A stretch of DNA of 64,000 nt, from contig CALJIC010000057.1 in the NCBI GenBank assembly GCA_937974195.1, forward strand, positions 1 to 64,000. Direction: 5' to 3'. Below are positions 24,496 to 33,772 of the stretch, in pieces. The DNA is from an uncultured Roseiflexaceae bacterium (GTDB lineage: Bacteria > Chloroflexota > Chloroflexia > Chloroflexales > Roseiflexaceae). How positions within the stretch are numbered: the first letter of the stretch is position 1; every line of letters starts with the position of its first letter. The notes under the pieces were generated by a model that was not told where the DNA came from, searched no databases, and saw only the letters and a list, made by a program, of their open reading frames with translations. A program made the position numbers and the translations under genes.

Positions 24496-24660
24496 CGCGG
24501 CCGCTGTAGCTCGCGGCCGGTGCGCGTGCCCGATCTGCGGGGCGCGCGGTAAGATTGCCACATCCCCACAACGTCTCCCAATCCGATCACGAATCGTTCA
24601 TCACGCCGCCGCACCGGTACCGTACACTGGTGCGGTGACCGGGGCGATTTCGAGGACGCC
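24496..24660. other. Intergenic gap with one dyad
   Basis: No gene is seen. CCGCACC (24609-24615) pairs with GGTGCGG (24629-24635), enclosing a GGTACC/GTAC-containing loop. It lies 25 bp before the next start codon, so it could influence translation of the membrane protein, but this is weakly supported. Confidence 0.3.
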
Positions 24661-26259
24661 ATGGCGTCTGGACGGGCCTTGACAACTGCTGCGCTTGAGC
24701 GTGTGGCCGCCGCTTCGGCGTGGCGCAGCTGGCGCACCTGGCTGCTGTGCGCGCTTGCCGTGCAGTACGCCGCCTTCCAGCTGGCGACGGGCGTGCAGTA
24801 CTGGGATGGGCCGCGCAACCTGCACTGGGGCCTGCTCGTGCTGGATGAGCCGCGCTTCCTGCTGGACGCGGAGGACCCGCTCAATCGCGTCAACGGCTTC
24901 CCGCCCGAAGACGCGCGGCTTGCCCCGCGGGGCCTGGCGAGCGACAGCAGCTCGCCGCTGCACCCCTGGTGGGGGCCGCTCTACCCGCTGATCTTCGGCG
25001 GCGTCTGGTGGCTCACCGGCTCGTACGCGCTGCTGCAGCTTGTGGTCCCGGCGGCCGCGTGCGCGACGGTGCTGCTCACCTACGCCTTCGGGGCGCGCTA
25101 CCTCGGGCGCGACGCAGGGCTCCTCGGAGCGGCGCTGCTGGCGCTGTTCCCGGTGTTCCGGGAGCACGCCGTCCTCGCGTTCGGCGAGCCGATCTCGGCG
25201 CTGCTGCTGCTGGGAGCGCTGTTGGCGTTCGTCGCGCGGCGCACCTGGCCGGCCGCGCTGCTCGGCGCGCTGGCGATGTACGGGAAGATCGATCTGATCG
25301 CGCTCTACCTGGGCACGGCGGGGCTGACCTGGCTTCTGAGCCGGGGCGATGGCCGGCTGCCGGCCAGGCACGTGGCGATCAGCCTGGGGGTGCCGCTCAT
25401 CAGCCTGCTGCCGTGGGTCGTGCTGGTCTACGGGGTGATCGGCAGGCCGACGACGGTGGGCGGCGGGCCGAGCTGGTCGATATTCGTCACGCTTGGGCCG
25501 CAGATGCTGGAGCAGCTGTTCATGCTGCCCTGGGCGCTGACGCTCGGCGTGCTGGCCGGGCTGGCGGCTGCGGTGGGAGCCGGCCTGCTGCAGCTGCGCC
25601 GGTCGCAGCCGGTCGTGTGCAGGCTGCTCGGGGTGTGGCTCGCGCTGGGCCTGGTGGTCGTGCTCACGTACGCGGCGATGCCGGGGGCGAGCAACAACCC
25701 GCGGGTGTTCATTCCGGCGCTCCCCGCATACTGTCTGCTGGCGGCCGCCGGGCTGATGCGCCTCGGGCGGCGGGCGCGGGTGTACGCGGCGGGGGCGCTG
25801 CTGGTGCTGTTCGTGCTGCTGAACGCGAGCGGGATGCTCTTCCAGGTGCTGCAGGCGCGACTGTACGCTGAGGCGGCCCCCGCCTGGGAGGTGCTGCGGC
25901 GCGAGCCGCGGGGCGTCGTGCTGACCGACATGTACTGGCACGCGGCGCTGTTCACGCGCCAGCCGGTCACATGGTTCGAGCACGACCCGGCGTTCGAGCG
26001 CGCGATCATGCACGACGCGGCGAACTTCCGGCGCTACCTGGCAGTGGCGCCGATCCGCTACGTGGTGCTGCCGCGCGACCCGCAGCTGCACGTGCGGCAG
26101 CTGGAGACGCCGCTGGCGCGGCTGTACCGCTCGCTGCCGATCGGGCGGGACCTGGGGTGGAGGACGGAGCCGCTGGCGGCGCCCGAGGTGCGGGCGTATC
26201 TGGAGGAGACCTTCCCGAGCCGCGAGGCCGGCGCGTACGTCATCTTCTACGTCGGGTGA
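24661..26259 (+). CDS. GT-C-type membrane glycosyltransferase-like protein
   Basis: A protein of 532 residues with about eleven hydrophobic helices. The first loop after helix 1 contains YWDGPRNLHW, the region where GT39/PMT-like enzymes carry the catalytic acidic residue; a soluble domain forms the last 130 residues (from about 400). It most likely transfers a sugar from a polyprenyl-phosphate donor on the outer face of the membrane. It is followed by a GT2 gene that could make such a donor and then a GT4 gene; the same order recurs at 39756-43925. Substrate unknown. Confidence 0.7.
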   Translation: MASGRALTTAALERVAAASAWRSWRTWLLCALAVQYAAFQLATGVQYWDGPRNLHWGLLVLDEPRFLLDAEDPLNRVNGFPPEDARLAPRGLASDSSSPLHPWWGPLYPLIFGGVWWLTGSYALLQLVVPAAACATVLLTYAFGARYLGRDAGLLGAALLALFPVFREHAVLAFGEPISALLLLGALLAFVARRTWPAALLGALAMYGKIDLIALYLGTAGLTWLLSRGDGRLPARHVAISLGVPLISLLPWVVLVYGVIGRPTTVGGGPSWSIFVTLGPQMLEQLFMLPWALTLGVLAGLAAAVGAGLLQLRRSQPVVCRLLGVWLALGLVVVLTYAAMPGASNNPRVFIPALPAYCLLAAAGLMRLGRRARVYAAGALLVLFVLLNASGMLFQVLQARLYAEAAPAWEVLRREPRGVVLTDMYWHAALFTRQPVTWFEHDPAFERAIMHDAANFRRYLAVAPIRYVVLPRDPQLHVRQLETPLARLYRSLPIGRDLGWRTEPLAAPEVRAYLEETFPSREAGAYVIFYVG

Positions 26260-26290
26260 CCGGCGCCCGAAAGACAGGCGCTATGGGCTA

Positions 26291-26319
26291 TGGACGCGCG
26301 CCTGCCCGGACCATACAAT
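26291..26319 (+). promoter_or_regulatory. Putative internal promoter before the first GT2 gene
   Basis: TGGACG (26291-26296), a 17-bp spacer and TACAAT (26314-26319). It would start transcription near 26326, about 15 nt before the start codon, leaving just room for the GGGGGTGG ribosome site at 26331-26338. Confidence 0.4.
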
Positions 26320-26340
26320 GGCCGCGATCAGGGGGTGGCA

Positions 26341-27489
26341 ATGAGCGACATAGAGATTGAGCGCGATGTCGACCGGCGGCCCTTGGCGGCGCCCGCGCGG
26401 CGCTACGCGCCCCTGCCCGCCAGCGCCGACGTCCCGACCGACGACCCGGCGGCGGCGCTGCGGTTCTGCCGCCAGCTGGCGCGCCTGCTTCAGGACGCGG
26501 CGGTACGGCCGGCGGACGACGGCTTCGCCGTGGACGGCGCGCGCGAGCGCCAGCGCCCGACGATCTCGGTGGTCATCCCGGTCTACAACGAGCGCGAGAA
26601 CCTGCCGGTGCTCTACTCGCGGCTCTCGGCGGTGCTGGAGGGCGAAGGGCTGAGCTACGAGATCGTCTTCGTGGACGACGGCAGCCGCGACGGGAGCCTT
26701 GAGCTGATGCGCGGGCTGGCGCGCGAGGACCGGCGCGTGGTGGTGGTGGAGCTGGCGCGTAACTTCGGCCACCAGGTGGCGATCAGCGCCGGGCTGGACC
26801 ACGCGCGCGGCGACGGGGTGATCGTGATGGACGCCGACCTGCAGGACCCGCCGGAGGTGCTGCCGCGCTTCATCAGCGCCTGGCGAGACGGGCACGACGT
26901 GGTGTACGCCATCCGCGAGCAGCGCAAGGAGGGCTGGCTGCTGCGGCTGGCGTACGCGGCGTTCTACCGGCTGCTGCAGCGGGTGGCGCAGATCGAGATC
27001 CCGCTCGACGCCGGCGATTTCTGCCTGATGGACCGGCGGGTGGTGGACCTGCTGTGCGGCATGCCCGAGCGCAACCGCTTCGTGCGCGGCATCCGCAGCT
27101 GGGTGGGGCTGGACCAGATCGGGCTGCCCTACGAGCGCCAGGGGCGGCACGCCGGGCGGCCGAAGTACACCGTGACCCGGCTGATCTACCTGGCGCTGGA
27201 CGGGCTGGTCTCGTTCAGCTACCTGCCGCTGCGGGTGATCACCCTGCTGGGGTTCGCCGTCTCGCTCGTGTCGATCATGCTCGCCATCTTCTACGCCGTC
27301 CAGAAGCTGACCGTCGGCCTCTCGCCGCCCGGCTTCGCGACGCTGACGGTGGCGATCTTCTTCCTCACGGGCATCCAGCTGACGACGATCGGCGTGATCG
27401 GCGAGTACGTCGGGCGGATCTTCGAGGAGGTCAAGCAGCGGCCGCTGTACGTGGTGCGGCGGGTGGTTGGGGGAAGTGCTGAGGGCTGA
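26341..27489 (+). CDS. GT2 glycosyltransferase, polyprenyl-phosphate glycosyltransferase (GtrB/DPM1-like)
   Basis: A protein of 382 residues. The GT-A core starts at about residue 73 (RPTISVVIPVYNE) with VDDGSRDGS (111-119) and the metal-binding DADLQDPPE. Two membrane helices lie near the C-terminus (about 292-315 and 325-350), the arrangement of GtrB and dolichyl-phosphate mannose/glucose synthases, which load a sugar from an NDP donor onto a lipid phosphate. The first 70 residues are an extension not usual in the family, containing an amphipathic segment. ATG 26341 has GGGGGTGG just upstream; an in-frame ATG at 26290 would overlap the promoter. It likely supplies a donor to the adjacent GT-C protein. 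Confidence 0.85.
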   Translation: MSDIEIERDVDRRPLAAPARRYAPLPASADVPTDDPAAALRFCRQLARLLQDAAVRPADDGFAVDGARERQRPTISVVIPVYNERENLPVLYSRLSAVLEGEGLSYEIVFVDDGSRDGSLELMRGLAREDRRVVVVELARNFGHQVAISAGLDHARGDGVIVMDADLQDPPEVLPRFISAWRDGHDVVYAIREQRKEGWLLRLAYAAFYRLLQRVAQIEIPLDAGDFCLMDRRVVDLLCGMPERNRFVRGIRSWVGLDQIGLPYERQGRHAGRPKYTVTRLIYLALDGLVSFSYLPLRVITLLGFAVSLVSIMLAIFYAVQKLTVGLSPPGFATLTVAIFFLTGIQLTTIGVIGEYVGRIFEEVKQRPLYVVRRVVGGSAEG

Positions 27490-27511
27490 GCGCGGCGCCC
27501 GCGGTGAATCT

Positions 27512-28678
27512 ATGCGCATCCTGATGCTCAACAACGAGTTCCCGCCGCTGGGCGGGGGCACCGGCACGGTGAACCGGGCGCTGCTGCAGCGCTTCGCGCT
27601 GGTGGACGGGCTCGAGATCGACCTGGTGACCTCGGCGCTGGGGCGGCGGGCGGAGCACGAGCAGTTCGCCGAGCGGGTGAGGATCTTCAAGGTGCCGGTG
27701 AACAACCGCAACATCCACCACTCATCGAACCGCGAGCTGGCGACCTACGCCGCCCGCGCGACGGCGCTGGGCCTGCGGCTGCAGCGCGAGCGGCGGTACG
27801 ACCTCTGCCTGGCCTGGAGCGCGGTCCCCGCCGGCGCGGTGGCGCTCGCGCTGAGGCAGCTCGGCGGGCTGCCGTACATCGTGCGCGTGTGCGGCCCGGA
27901 CATCCCCGGGTTCGAGCGGCGCTACGGGGCGCTGTACCCGCTGCTCACCCCGCTGATCCGCTGGGTGTGGCGCGGCGCGGCGGCGGTGGTGGCGAAGTGC
28001 GCCGGCGAGGCGGACATGATCCGCGCGGTGGACCCGCGGGTGGATGTGACGCTGGTGGCGAACGGAGTCGACCTGGGCGCGTTCCGGCCGGCGGAGATCG
28101 CGCGGGGCGGGCCGCTGCGGGTGCTGTGCGTGGCGCGCCTGATCGAGCGCAAGGGGCAGCACCACCTGATCGAGGCGGTGCGGCTGCTGGCCGACGCCGG
28201 CGTGGAGGTGATAGTCGAGCTGGTTGGCACCGGGGACGCCGAGGCGGACCTGCGGGCGCTGGCGGCCGAGCGCGGCGTCGCGGAGCGGGTGCGGTTTGCC
28301 GGGTACGTGCCGCGCGAGGAGATCGCGGAGCGCTACGCGGCGGCGGATGTCTTCGTGCTGCCCTCGTACAACGAGGGGATGAGCGTGGCGACGCTGGAGG
28401 CGATGGCGGCCGGCCTGCCGGTGGTGGTGACGCGCACCGGCGGCGCGGCGGAGCTGGTGGCCGAGGGCGAGACCGGGCTGACCTTCGACTGGGCGGACGT
28501 TGCTGCGCTGGGGGGGCACCTGCGCCGGCTGGCGGAGGACCGCGAGCTGGCGCAGCGGATGGGCGCGGCGGGGCGCCGCCGGGCGAGCCGCTTCTCGTGG
28601 GATGCGGCGGCGGCGCGCTACCTCGAACTCTTCGAGCAGCTGTATGTGCGGAATCTGCGGCTACCTGCGGCGCGATGA
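27512..28678 (+). CDS. Glycosyltransferase, GT4 (group 1) family
   Basis: A protein of 388 residues with a GT-B fold. It starts MRILMLNNEFPPLGGGTGTV, the Gly-rich acceptor loop of GT4 enzymes, and has ARLIERKGQHHLIEAVRLL at the domain linker and the E-x7-E donor site (PSYNEGMSVATLEAMAAG). It closely resembles the GT4 protein at 42774 (MRIMMLNYEYPPIGGGASPV), and both follow a GT2 gene, so they are probably paralogues from a duplicated module. The start of the AsnB gene overlaps its last 35 bp. Confidence 0.87.
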   Translation: MRILMLNNEFPPLGGGTGTVNRALLQRFALVDGLEIDLVTSALGRRAEHEQFAERVRIFKVPVNNRNIHHSSNRELATYAARATALGLRLQRERRYDLCLAWSAVPAGAVALALRQLGGLPYIVRVCGPDIPGFERRYGALYPLLTPLIRWVWRGAAAVVAKCAGEADMIRAVDPRVDVTLVANGVDLGAFRPAEIARGGPLRVLCVARLIERKGQHHLIEAVRLLADAGVEVIVELVGTGDAEADLRALAAERGVAERVRFAGYVPREEIAERYAAADVFVLPSYNEGMSVATLEAMAAGLPVVVTRTGGAAELVAEGETGLTFDWADVAALGGHLRRLAEDRELAQRMGAAGRRRASRFSWDAAAARYLELFEQLYVRNLRLPAAR

Positions 28679-30539
28679 CGCGCACCCGTCCGACCGGGCG
28701 CTGCTGGAGCAGATGAACGGGCGCATCCGCCACCGCGGCCCGGACAGCGACGGCTTCTTCGCCGACGGGCGGGTGGGGCTGGCGATGCGCCGGCTGGCGA
28801 TCATCGACGTAGCGGGCGGCGACCAGCCGATCGCCAGCGAGGACGGCCAGGTGCTGGTCGTGTTCAACGGCGAGATCTTCAACTTCCGCGCCCTGCGCGC
28901 CGAGCTGGCCGGCTACGGGCACCGCTTCGCCACCGAGAGCGACACCGAGGTGATCGTCCACGCCTACGAGCAGTGGGGCGACGACGCGCTGCTGCGGCTG
29001 CACGGCATGTTCGCCTTCGCGCTGTGGGACCGGCGGCGGGAGCGGCTGCTGCTGGCGCGCGACCGGCTGGGGAAGAAGCCGCTCTACTGGCACCACGGGG
29101 CGCACGGGCTGCTGTGGGGCTCGGAGCTGAAGTGCATCCTGGCGGCGCCGTGGGTCGAGCGCCGCGTGGACCTGACCGCGCTGCACCACTACCTGACGCT
29201 GCAGTACACGCCCGACCCGCTGACCATGTTCGCGGGCATCCAGCAGCTGCCGGCGGCGCACAAGCTCACGGTGGAGGGGCGCGGGGCGCCGCGGGTGGAG
29301 CGCTGGTGGCAGCTCGACTTCGAGCCGAAGCTGGCCATCTCCGACGCGGAGGCCGTGGAGCAGGCGCGGGCGCTGCTCGGCGAGGCCGTCGAGCGCCGGC
29401 TGGTCAGCGAGGTGCCGCTGGGCGCCTTCCTCAGCGGCGGGATCGACTCCTCGGTGATCGTGGCGCTGATGGCGGAGCGCATGGCTGAGCCGGTCAAGAC
29501 CTTCTCGATCGGCTTCGAGGAGGCGCGCTTCTCCGAGACGCGCTACGCGCGCGCCGTGGCCGAGCGCTACGCGACCGACCACCACGAGTTCACCTTCCGG
29601 CCGGCGGACCTCGTGGCGACGGTCGAGGCGGTGGTGGAGGCCTGCGACGAGCCGCTGGCCGACCCGGCCTGTCTGCCGCTGTACGAGCTGGCGCGGCAGA
29701 CGCGCCGGCACGTGACGGTGGCGCTGTGCGGCGACGGCGGGGACGAGACGCTGGCCGGCTACCGGCGCTACGCGCTCGACCGGCTGCTGCGGCCCTACGG
29801 CGCGCTGCCGGAGTGGGTGACGCAGCGCTTCGTGCCGGCCGCGGCCGCGCTGCTGCCGGACCCGGCCTGGCTGCCGGAGGACCGCAGCCCGATCGCCGGC
29901 GTGAAGCGGCTGGCGCAGTGGGCGGCGGTGACGCCGAAGGCCTCGCTGGTGCGCTGGGGCTCGTACTTCTCGCACGCCGACAAGCTGGCGCTGTACGCCG
30001 GGCGCGTGCGCGAGGCGCTGGCCTGCGTGGACACGGCCGAGGTGCTGGCCGCCGCATACGACGAGGCGCGGGCGACGAGCCAGCTGGACCGCACGCTGCA
30101 CGCCGACCACGTGACCTACCTGGCGGGCGACCTGCTGCCGAAGACCGACCGGATGACCATGGCGCACGCCGTCGAGGCGCGCGCGCCGCTGCTCGACGAG
30201 GCGTGGGTGGAGTGGACGGCGCGGCTGCCGGAGCGCTTCAAGGTGCGCGGCGGGCAGGGCAAGTGGCTGCTGAAGGCGGCCTTCGCGGACAAGCTGCCGC
30301 CTGCGGTGGCGGCGCGCGGCAAGCAGGGCTTCGGGGTGCCGGTGGGCCACTGGCTGCGCGGCGAGCTGCGGGGCTGGGCGCGCGAGCGGCTGCTGGGCGA
30401 CGCGCGGCTGGCCGAGTGGTTCGAGCCGGCGGCGGTGGAGCGGCTGCTGGCCGAGCACGACGGCGGGCGGGTGAACCACGGCAAGCGGCTGTGGGCGCTG
30501 CTGATCTTCGCTGTGTGGCGCGAGCGCTACGGCCTGTGA
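28644..30539 (+). CDS. AsnB-type glutamine-dependent amidotransferase (copy 1)
   Basis: A protein of 631 residues. The N-terminal class II glutaminase has the catalytic Cys2 (MCGICGYLRR), RHRGPDSDG, NGEIFN and the ESDTEV stretch. The synthetase domain has the pyrophosphate loop FLSGGIDSS at about 260-267 and the C-terminal GKKPLYWH/KQGFGVPVG features, so both half reactions look intact. Classical AsnB makes asparagine, but family members in exopolysaccharide loci (for example the exosortase-associated amidotransferase group) are thought to amidate sugars or linked amino acids. The location amid glycosyltransferases favours the second role (inference). ATG 28644 lies in the end of the upstream gene, indicating translational coupling. 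Confidence 0.88.
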   Translation: MCGICGYLRRDDAHPSDRALLEQMNGRIRHRGPDSDGFFADGRVGLAMRRLAIIDVAGGDQPIASEDGQVLVVFNGEIFNFRALRAELAGYGHRFATESDTEVIVHAYEQWGDDALLRLHGMFAFALWDRRRERLLLARDRLGKKPLYWHHGAHGLLWGSELKCILAAPWVERRVDLTALHHYLTLQYTPDPLTMFAGIQQLPAAHKLTVEGRGAPRVERWWQLDFEPKLAISDAEAVEQARALLGEAVERRLVSEVPLGAFLSGGIDSSVIVALMAERMAEPVKTFSIGFEEARFSETRYARAVAERYATDHHEFTFRPADLVATVEAVVEACDEPLADPACLPLYELARQTRRHVTVALCGDGGDETLAGYRRYALDRLLRPYGALPEWVTQRFVPAAAALLPDPAWLPEDRSPIAGVKRLAQWAAVTPKASLVRWGSYFSHADKLALYAGRVREALACVDTAEVLAAAYDEARATSQLDRTLHADHVTYLAGDLLPKTDRMTMAHAVEARAPLLDEAWVEWTARLPERFKVRGGQGKWLLKAAFADKLPPAVAARGKQGFGVPVGHWLRGELRGWARERLLGDARLAEWFEPAAVERLLAEHDGGRVNHGKRLWALLIFAVWRERYGL

Positions 30540-30557
30540 ATTTCGGTGATCACCTGC

Positions 30558-31658
30558 GTGAAGATCGTCTACTTCATCGACCATCTGCGGCCCGACGGAG
30601 CGCAGCAGGCGCTCAGGCAGTTAGTCCACGGGCTGGCGGAGCGCGGGCACATCCAGGCCGTCGTCTGCATGGACGACTCGTGGGACGAGGCGCTGGTTCG
30701 CTCCCTGCGCCAGGCAGGTGCCGAAGTGCGCGTGATCGGCCGGGTGCCGCTGCTGGCCGGCTATGGGCTGCTGGCGACCTGGATCTGGCTGCGCCAGCGC
30801 CGCTTCGATGTCGCTGTCACGATGCTGTTCATCGCCGATGTGTTCGGGCGGGCGCTGGCGAGGGCGGCGGGCGTGCCGCGGATCGTCTCGTCGATACGCG
30901 CGCGCAACGTCGACTATGCGCGGTGGAAGCGGTGGGCCGTGCATCTCACGATGCGCTGGGCCGACGATGTCGTCATCAACAGCGAGGCCGTCCGGGAGTT
31001 TGCGCTCGCTGTCGAAGGGGCGCCCCGCGAGCGGACGCACTACATCCCCAACGGCGTATGCGTCCGAGAGAACGGGGGTGCGCCGAACAGCGCGGCCGTG
31101 CGCTCGGCCTTCGGTCTGCAGGCGGGTCGCCGCCTGATCGGGGGTGTCGGGCGGCTGACGTACCAGAAAGGCTACGATGTGCTGATCGAGGCGCTCGCCT
31201 CCCAGCGCTGGAGCGACGTCGATCTGCTGCTCGCCGGCGTTGGGGATGCCGAGCAGGCGCTTCGGCAGCAAGCCGCGCGACTCGGGCTGGAGGGAAGGGT
31301 CCACTTTGCCGGCCACCGGCGCGATGTGCCGGAGCTGCTGGGCGCGTTGGATCTCTTCGTCCATCCGGCGCGGTTCGAAGGGATGCCGAACGCGGTGCTG
31401 GAGGCGATGGCCGCCGGCTGCCCGATTGTCGCGAGCGCTGTCGATGGGATCACTGAGCTGATCGTCGATGGCGTCCACGGGTGGCTTGTGCCGCCGGATG
31501 ATGCGGGGGCGCTGGCGGACGCGATCGGCGAGGCGCTCGCCGATCGCGCAGAGGCCCGCCGGCGCGGAGACAGGGCCAGGCAGCGCGCCGCTGAGCGGTT
31601 CAGCGTGACGGCGACGGTGGATGCCTGGGAGCGGGTGCTGCGCGCGGGCGCTCGGTGA
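30558..31658 (+). CDS. Glycosyltransferase, GT4 (group 1) family
   Basis: A protein of 366 residues. MKIVYFIDHLRPDGAQQALRQL is the acceptor-side loop typical of GT4 enzymes resembling EpsF/EpsD; the donor site is HPARFEGMPNAVLEAMAAG with the Glu pair. GTG 30558 is preferred because GGTGATC (30545-30551) matches the distal half of the anti-Shine-Dalgarno; a GTG at 30546 would overlap that site. The gene starts 18 bp after asnB copy 1. Codon use from here to 34851 looks less extreme in GC at third positions than in the flanking genes. Confidence 0.85.
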   Translation: MKIVYFIDHLRPDGAQQALRQLVHGLAERGHIQAVVCMDDSWDEALVRSLRQAGAEVRVIGRVPLLAGYGLLATWIWLRQRRFDVAVTMLFIADVFGRALARAAGVPRIVSSIRARNVDYARWKRWAVHLTMRWADDVVINSEAVREFALAVEGAPRERTHYIPNGVCVRENGGAPNSAAVRSAFGLQAGRRLIGGVGRLTYQKGYDVLIEALASQRWSDVDLLLAGVGDAEQALRQQAARLGLEGRVHFAGHRRDVPELLGALDLFVHPARFEGMPNAVLEAMAAGCPIVASAVDGITELIVDGVHGWLVPPDDAGALADAIGEALADRAEARRRGDRARQRAAERFSVTATVDAWERVLRAGAR

Positions 31659-31778
31659 GCTATCGTGCGCCTCGGCCGCACTATCGGAGGGCCGCGCGGC
31701 GGGCGCGTTCGTTTACTGGCTGCCAAGCCCGTGAGGCGTAACGCGGCGATCCGTGCAAAGTGAGATGGACAAGCGGAG

Positions 31779-32762
31779 ATGATCGCACTAGAGAATGCCT
31801 CCGCGCTGCCGAACACGGTCGAGCTCGAGACGCGCGAGTGTCCCCTCGGGTGCCCGCCGGACGACGAGCTCGTGCTGATCGGCCGCGATCGCATTCACAT
31901 GCTCCCGGGCGAGTTTCGCGTTGTCCGCTGCCGCACATGTGGGCTGATGCGCACGAACCCGCGGCCGACTCTCGAGACGATGGGCTACTACTACCCGGAC
32001 AACTACGGCCCGTTTGTCGGGGCAGAGATCAATGCGGCCGATAACGGGCCCGTACCAGCGTGGAAGCGAGCGCTGCGGGCCCTGCTGGAGCTGAACACGG
32101 AGCGATTACCGCCTGTGCCGCCAGGCAGGATGCTGGAGGTCGGCTGTGCATCGGGCGCATTTCTCCATCGTATGGCTCGCCGTGGCTGGGCTGTCGAAGG
32201 GATCGAGCCCTCTGAGCGCGCGGCTCAGGCGGCGCGTGCGCTGGGGTACCGGGTGCAGATCGGCTCGCTGGAGCAGGCCACGGCTCCGGCTGAGCCACTG
32301 GACCTGGTCGTCGGCTGGATGGTGTTGGAGCATCTGCACGAGCCTGTGGCGGCGCTGCGCAAACTTGCCGGCTGGGTGCGGCCTGGGGGGTGGCTGGCGA
32401 TCTCGGTGCCGAACGCGGCGGCGCTTGATTTCCGCCTGTTCCGGGATGCGTGGTATTCGTTGGACGTTCCGAGGCACACCTACCACTTCACGCCGCAGAC
32501 GCTGCGACGCCTGCTCGACGCGGGCGGCTGGCGGATGGAGCGGCTGCTCCACCAGCGTGTCGCCATCGACCTTGTGTGCAGCCTGGGATACGTGTTCGGC
32601 GACCGTGGAGTGGCGCCGGGCCTCGCCCGAAGGCTGCTGGACTTCCCGAACCAGAAATATGGGATGTACTACACGTTCCCGCTGGCGTTCGTACTCGCGC
32701 TCGTGGGGCAAACAGGACGCATGACAGTATGGGCCCGCAAAATGGACGTTCGATCGCTGTGA
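31779..32762 (+). CDS. SAM-dependent methyltransferase with N-terminal Cys cluster
   Basis: A protein of 327 residues. The N-terminal 60 residues carry CPLGC and CRTCGL, a likely zinc-binding module seen in many sugar or glycan methyltransferases. The class I Rossmann domain has motif I LEVGCASGAFLHR (about residue 116), an acidic strand-2 end (EGIEPS) and VVGWMVLEHLHEP as the motif IV region, placing it in the Methyltransf_23 type. It probably methylates a sugar or lipid-linked glycan. Its stop overlaps the GTG start of the next gene (GTGA at 32759-32762), showing translational coupling. Confidence 0.85.
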   Translation: MIALENASALPNTVELETRECPLGCPPDDELVLIGRDRIHMLPGEFRVVRCRTCGLMRTNPRPTLETMGYYYPDNYGPFVGAEINAADNGPVPAWKRALRALLELNTERLPPVPPGRMLEVGCASGAFLHRMARRGWAVEGIEPSERAAQAARALGYRVQIGSLEQATAPAEPLDLVVGWMVLEHLHEPVAALRKLAGWVRPGGWLAISVPNAAALDFRLFRDAWYSLDVPRHTYHFTPQTLRRLLDAGGWRMERLLHQRVAIDLVCSLGYVFGDRGVAPGLARRLLDFPNQKYGMYYTFPLAFVLALVGQTGRMTVWARKMDVRSL

Positions 32763-33772
32763 GCGAGAATATTGCAGAGGGGCCGGGGAAGCGGCAGATC
32801 TTCAACCACCAGACGCTCTGGCTGATCTTCAAGATCGTGCTGGCGCTCGGGCTTGCCGCGCTCGTCTTCGCGCAGGTGACACTCGACGACATGTACCAGC
32901 TGCTGCGCCGGATCTCGCCGCTGTGGCTCGCGGGATATGCGTTCTTCACCTACGCCACGCTCGTCTGCTCGGCCACCCGCTACCGGGTGCTGATCGGCCG
33001 GCGGATATCGCTCCGCCAGGCACTGAATCTCGTCGTCATCCAGGTGGTGATCGGCAATCTCGTGGCGACGGCGGCGGGGATGGTGTCGTATGTGACGCTG
33101 CTGCGTACCCGCTACCAGGTGCAGGTGAGCCAGAGCATCGTCTCGGTTATCGTCTCGCGGCTGGGGGATCTGCTCGTCGCCTTCGTGTTTCTGGCGGTAT
33201 CTAGCTGGCTGAACTGGCCGGAGGTGGCCGGTATCGGCTGGCTGATCGGGCTGCTGCTGGCGTGCATCCTGGCGATCCTACTTGCGAGCACACTGACGCT
33301 GCTGTTCCGCAGGCGGATGGTGGATTTCGTGCGCTGGGTGCTGTCGCTGCTGCACATCGCCCGGCTGGCGCCGTTTCAGCGCGGGTTGCGGATGTTGGAG
33401 GAGCTGGCCGCGCAGGATGTCCGGCAGATGCTGCCGCTCGCGCTGCCAGTACTCGTCACCTCGACGCTGATCATGGTCTGCGGAGTGCTGTCGTCATACT
33501 GCGGCGTCCAGCTCTTCGCGATCCCGATCGGGCTGCGGCAGATTGTGTTCATGGTCGTGCTGGTGCAGCTCCTGAGCATCGTTCCGATCCAGGTGTTCGG
33601 CGGGCTGGGGGTGCTCGATGTGACGTCGATGTTCATCTACGGCCTGTTCGGCATTGGCGCTGACGTGATCACGCCGATCCTGGTCGGGAACCGGATCGTC
33701 TTCTACGGCATGAACCTGCTGCTGCTGGCATACCTCGGGCTGGACGTGCTGCTCGATCGGCGTGGGTCATGA
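32759..33772 (+). CDS. UPF0104/AglD-like integral membrane protein (LPG synthase TM family)
   Basis: A protein of about 337 residues with eight predicted helices matching the YbhN/AglD/MprF N-terminal family, often annotated as flippase-like. Features are LRRISPLWLAGYAFF, the polar GMVSYVTLLRTRYQV loop and VPIQVFGGLGVLDV near the end. In archaea AglD is a glycosyltransferase for dolichol-bound sugar; MprF homologues flip lipids. It may move or modify lipid-linked intermediates here. GTG 32759 gives a 4-bp overlap with the upstream stop; an in-frame ATG at 32729 is an alternative. The 3' end overlaps the next gene by four bases. Confidence 0.8.
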   Translation: MSENIAEGPGKRQIFNHQTLWLIFKIVLALGLAALVFAQVTLDDMYQLLRRISPLWLAGYAFFTYATLVCSATRYRVLIGRRISLRQALNLVVIQVVIGNLVATAAGMVSYVTLLRTRYQVQVSQSIVSVIVSRLGDLLVAFVFLAVSSWLNWPEVAGIGWLIGLLLACILAILLASTLTLLFRRRMVDFVRWVLSLLHIARLAPFQRGLRMLEELAAQDVRQMLPLALPVLVTSTLIMVCGVLSSYCGVQLFAIPIGLRQIVFMVVLVQLLSIVPIQVFGGLGVLDVTSMFIYGLFGIGADVITPILVGNRIVFYGMNLLLLAYLGLDVLLDRRGS

